From Hyphomicrobiales bacterium (GTDB lineage: Bacteria > Pseudomonadota > Alphaproteobacteria > Rhizobiales > Beijerinckiaceae): a stretch of 8,706 bases of DNA. Made by a program: the position numbers and the translations under genes. The stretch is taken from assembly GCA_028865375.1 (NCBI GenBank), contig JAGWKJ010000090.1, positions 1 through 8,706 of the forward strand. Direction: 5' to 3'. Below the pieces are notes generated by a model. The model was not told the origin of the DNA, made no database searches, and saw only the letters and a program-made list of their open reading frames with translations. Below are positions 5,959 through 8,706 of this stretch, in pieces. Numbering within the stretch: the stretch's first letter is position 1; every line of letters begins with the position of its first letter.

Positions 5959-7359
5959 TCAGCCCGCCGCGGAAAGGCGCAAATGGTAGCTCTTGGGCCG
6001 GGTCAACGCCCCGTACCCGAGCGACGACAGCGAGGCGCCGTAGCCGGTGTCCTTGACGCCGGTCCAGGCGAGGCCCGGGTCGAGATAATCGCAGCGATTC
6101 ATGTACACCGTGCCGGTCGCCAGCGCAGCGCCGACGCGCTTGGCGATGGCCGCGTCCTCGGTCCAGATCGAGGCGGTGAGGCCATAGGGGCTGTCGTTCA
6201 TCGATGAAATCGCCTCCGCCTCGTCGCGCACTTTCACGATGCCGACGACGGGTCCGAAGCTCTCGTCCCGCATGACGCTCATCGCGTGGTCGACATCGGT
6301 CAACACCTGCGGCCCGAGATACGGACTCCCCGCCCGGTCGCGCGCGAAAGAGGACGGATCCAGATGCGCCTTCGCCCCCTTGGCCAGCGCATCGCGCGTC
6401 TGTTTGCGCACGAGTTCGGCCAAGTCGGCGCGCGCCATCGGCCCGAGCGTGGTCGTCGGATCGAGCGGGTCGCCCAGCACATATCGCGAGGTCAGCTCGA
6501 CATAGCCCTTCACGAACGCGTCGTAGCGCGACTCGTGCACGTAGATGCGCTCGACGCCGCAGCAGCACTGGCCGGAATTGAAGAAGGCTCCGTCGACCAG
6601 GTTCTCCACCGCGAACGGCAGGTTGGCGTCAGGCGCGACATAGGCCGGATCCTTGCCGCCCAGTTCGAGGCCCAGCGTCGTGAACGTGCCCGCGGCCGCG
6701 CGCTCCATCGCGCGACCCGCTTCGACGGAGCCGGTGAAGGCGACGTGATCGACATGGCCGCCGGCGATGATCGACCCGGTCTGGGCATGATCCAGCACGA
6801 CATGCGTCAACAGGCCGCCGGGCAGGCCGATCGCGTCGAACGCCTGCTGGAATCGGTCGCCGACCAGCAGCGTCTGCGCCGCCAGCTTGAGCAGCACCGC
6901 ATTGCCGGCGATCAGGGCCGGGACCACCGAATTGACGGCGGTGAGATACGGATAGTTCCAGGGCGCGATGGTGAAGACGACCCCGACCGGCTCGCGGGCG
7001 ACCCAGCGCTCGAAACCGGGACGGTGGTCGATGGGCAGGACCGGCGCCAGCGCGGTCGGCGCGACCTCGGCCATGTAGCGCGCGCGTTCCTCGACGCCGC
7101 GCAACTCGCCCTGGCCGTAGCGGATCGGACGACCCATCTGCCAGGCGAGTTCGCGCGCGATGTCCTCGCCCATGGCCTTGAGCGCGGCGACCACCTTCAC
7201 GACCAGCGCCGCACGTTCGGCCAGGGGAACCTCGCGCCATCGTCTCTGCGCGGCCCGTGCGCGCCCAAGAATGTCCTCGATTTCGGACGCGCTCGTCGTC
7301 GGGCGGTCGGCATAGACGCGGCCGTCGACCGGGGAAACGCAGCGGATATGGCTTGTCAT
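5959..7359 (-). CDS. NAD(P)-dependent aldehyde dehydrogenase
   Basis: A 466-residue member of the ALDH superfamily that oxidises an aldehyde to a carboxylate. Visible catalytic elements are FTIAPWNYP (129-137) with the oxyanion Asn135, Lys158 in VLLKLAAQT (where most relatives have Pro after the Lys), the cofactor loop AFTGSVEAGR (207-216), general base Glu232 in LELGGKDPAYV, and the nucleophile Cys266 in FFNSGQCCCGVER. The triple Cys is as in ALDH2-type enzymes. ESFGPVVGI further on is the conserved C-terminal motif. It is shorter than the common ~490-residue type, mainly at the N-terminus, but complete. ATG 7359 follows GGAG at 6 bases. Sitting between a gamma-glutamyl ligase and an alcohol dehydrogenase, it probably makes a gamma-glutamyl amino acid, a role parallel to PuuC in putrescine breakdown (inference); substrate not proven. 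Confidence 0.93.
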   Translation of the reverse strand: MTSHIRCVSPVDGRVYADRPTTSASEIEDILGRARAAQRRWREVPLAERAALVVKVVAALKAMGEDIARELAWQMGRPIRYGQGELRGVEERARYMAEVAPTALAPVLPIDHRPGFERWVAREPVGVVFTIAPWNYPYLTAVNSVVPALIAGNAVLLKLAAQTLLVGDRFQQAFDAIGLPGGLLTHVVLDHAQTGSIIAGGHVDHVAFTGSVEAGRAMERAAAGTFTTLGLELGGKDPAYVAPDANLPFAVENLVDGAFFNSGQCCCGVERIYVHESRYDAFVKGYVELTSRYVLGDPLDPTTTLGPMARADLAELVRKQTRDALAKGAKAHLDPSSFARDRAGSPYLGPQVLTDVDHAMSVMRDESFGPVVGIVKVRDEAEAISSMNDSPYGLTASIWTEDAAIAKRVGAALATGTVYMNRCDYLDPGLAWTGVKDTGYGASLSSLGYGALTRPKSYHLRLSAAG

Positions 7360-7404
7360 CGCGGGCTCCAGGCGGCGCCTTGCCGGCGGCGCGCTCTTCC
7401 GAGT

Positions 7405-8706
7405 TCAGATGATTTCGAAATAGCGATTCAGCTCCCAGTCGGTTATCGCCTTGCGGAACTCCCGTTCCTCCCATTCCCGCGTCGCCGCGTAGTGATCGAC
7501 GAACGCGTCGCCGAACAGCTCGCGCGCGGGCTTGGAGGACTTCAGGCGTTGCGCGGACTCCCACAGCGTGCGGGGCAACCGGCGTCTCGGCGCATGGGAT
7601 TTTTCGTAGGAATTGCCGTCGATCGCCTTGTCCGGTTCGATCCGGTTTTCGATCCCCCAAAGGCCCGAGCCGATGGCGGCGGCGAGCGCGACGTAGGGGT
7701 TGATGTCGGCGGCGGCGATCCGGTACTCGACGCGCTGCGACTTTTCGGAACCGGGGATCACGCGCAGCGCGCAGGTGCGGTTCTCGACGCCCCAAGTCGC
7801 GTCGGTCGGCGCCCAGAAGCCGGGAATCAGTCGCGAGTAGGAGTTGACGGTGCAGGCCACCATCGACAGCAGTTCCGGCATCAGCGCCTGCTGACCGCCG
7901 ACCCACCAGCGCATGACGTCCGACATGTTGTTTTCTTTCGCCGGATCGTGAAAGACTCCCTTGCCGTCGCGCGTCAGCGAACAGTGGATGTGGCCGGACT
8001 GGCCCGGCCAGTCGCGCGACCACTTGGCCATGAAGGTCGCCATCCAGCCGCGCCGCTGCGCAAGCACCTTGGTGACGGTCTTGAACAAGGCCGCCTTGTC
8101 GGCCGCGCCGAGCGCGTCGCCGACCTTGATCGCCGCCTCCAGCACGCCGGGGCCGGTCTCGGTGTGCAAGCCCTCGAGCTCCATGTCCATCGCCAGGCAG
8201 GTGTCGAGCAACTCGCGGTAGAACTCGGAATGAACCGAGGAGCGCAGCACCGAATAGCCGAAAAAGCCGGGCGTGATGCTCTTGAGATCCCGATAGCGCT
8301 TTTGGCGCACCGAGTCGGGCGTCTCGTCGAACATGAAGAATTCGAACTCGACCGCGCTCAGCACTTCGAAGCCCGCGTCCTTGGCGCGCTTCAGCACGCG
8401 GCGCAGGGTCCCGCGCGGACAGGCGCCCTCGTGCGCGCCCGTGAATTCGCCGAGCACCAGCGGCAGGTCGTTCTCGAACGGCAGCAGTCGCGCCGTTTCC
8501 GGCAGCAGGCGGACGCCCGCGTCGGGGTAGGCGGTGTGCCACCCCGTCAACTTCACGTTGTCGTAGAGTTGGTCGTTGCTGTCCCATCCGAGCACGACGT
8601 CGCAAAAGCTGAAGCCTTTCTGCAGCGACGAGAGGAACTTGTCGCGACCCATGTATTTTCCGCGCATGACGCCATCGACGTCGAACACGCCGACCTTGAC
8701 GTAGTC
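7405..8706 (-). CDS. Glutamine-synthetase family protein, probable gamma-glutamyl-amine ligase (5' end outside the window)
   Basis: The frame is open to the right edge, giving 433 visible residues. The first ones, DYVKVGVFDVDGVMRGKYM, are the beta-grasp domain of PuuA/GlnT-like proteins, so the true start lies beyond 8706; the GTG at 8688 would cut this domain. Catalytic elements of the glutamine synthetase fold are all visible: VEFEFF (119-124), HTETGPGVLEAAI (181-193), GHIHCSL (238-244), NSYSRLIPG (288-296), NRTCALRV (309-316) and RVEYRIAAADINPYVALAA (325-343). It thus should form a gamma-glutamyl phosphate and pass it to an amine. The R-G-K near the N-terminus, and the neighbouring dehydrogenases, favour an organic amine over ammonia as acceptor, as in PuuA or IpuC. 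No NLYDLPPEE-type adenylylation site is seen at the expected place, further evidence against a housekeeping GlnA. Which amine is used cannot be told. Confidence 0.88.
   Translation of the reverse strand, partial: DYVKVGVFDVDGVMRGKYMGRDKFLSSLQKGFSFCDVVLGWDSNDQLYDNVKLTGWHTAYPDAGVRLLPETARLLPFENDLPLVLGEFTGAHEGACPRGTLRRVLKRAKDAGFEVLSAVEFEFFMFDETPDSVRQKRYRDLKSITPGFFGYSVLRSSVHSEFYRELLDTCLAMDMELEGLHTETGPGVLEAAIKVGDALGAADKAALFKTVTKVLAQRRGWMATFMAKWSRDWPGQSGHIHCSLTRDGKGVFHDPAKENNMSDVMRWWVGGQQALMPELLSMVACTVNSYSRLIPGFWAPTDATWGVENRTCALRVIPGSEKSQRVEYRIAAADINPYVALAAAIGSGLWGIENRIEPDKAIDGNSYEKSHAPRRRLPRTLWESAQRLKSSKPARELFGDAFVDHYAATREWEEREFRKAITDWELNRYFEII

Noticed and set aside
5918..6568. A 217-residue N-terminal extension of the iron alcohol dehydrogenase
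   Set aside because: The extension overlaps the aldehyde dehydrogenase coding sequence in another frame and has no family similarity; the dehydrogenase fold begins at ATG 5917 behind a Shine-Dalgarno.
6629..8605. A 658-codon minus-strand frame across the ligase and aldehyde dehydrogenase
   Set aside because: Low-complexity Arg/Gly/Ala-rich translation without motifs; it is another frame of two well-supported genes.
8686..8688. GTG as the start of the glutamine-synthetase-like gene
   Set aside because: The frame is open upstream to the window edge and those codons (DYVKVG) fit the family's N-terminal domain, so the gene is cut by the window.
1..8706. tRNA, rRNA, CRISPR arrays, insertion sequences and attachment sites
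   Set aside because: I looked for cloverleaf-like or repeated units, transposase or integrase motifs and flanking direct repeats around the AT-rich island and found none I could support by eye.

Overview
The window looks like chromosomal DNA from a high-GC proteobacterium. An alphaproteobacterium, perhaps Rhodospirillales-like, is my best guess from codon use and gene families, but this is an inference and there is no rRNA or marker gene to settle it. Seven genes of recognisable family and one broken gene fill almost the whole window. All are on the minus strand except one methyltransferase.

Right half (4757-8706, minus strand, read right to left): a three-gene catabolic operon. It holds a glutamine-synthetase-fold gamma-glutamyl-amine ligase (cut by the window edge), an aldehyde dehydrogenase and an iron-dependent alcohol dehydrogenase, with gaps of 45 and 41 bases and a Shine-Dalgarno before each downstream gene. 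The set of enzymes suggests breakdown of an amine or amino alcohol by a gamma-glutamylated route: ligation to glutamate, alcohol to aldehyde, aldehyde to acid. The hydrolase that would release the product is not in the window.

Middle (3716-4756): a lone plus-strand class I SAM methyltransferase (4015-4674), convergent with the dehydrogenase operon and divergent from the glycan genes. Just to its left, on the minus strand, is a 35-codon stub (3766-3873) with a good ribosome site. Its first ~21 residues are the start of a family 2 glycosyltransferase, after which the similarity is lost. A terminator-like hairpin follows it.

Left half (1-3715, minus strand): a glycan-type operon of GT2 glycosyltransferase, DegT-family sugar aminotransferase (4-base ATGA overlap), CmcI-type O-methyltransferase and an ATP-grasp ligase that runs off the left edge. 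Together they look like genes for making, transferring and decorating an amino sugar on a surface polysaccharide or protein glycan.

The most unusual point is the glycosyltransferase. Its first ~295 codons are AT-rich (33-52% GC in the 60-base blocks I counted), while its last ~145 codons and its neighbours are 63-70% GC. With the decapitated GT2 stub directly upstream, this looks like a foreign glycosyltransferase segment that has replaced most of a resident glycosyltransferase gene. No transposase, tRNA, rRNA or CRISPR array was seen.
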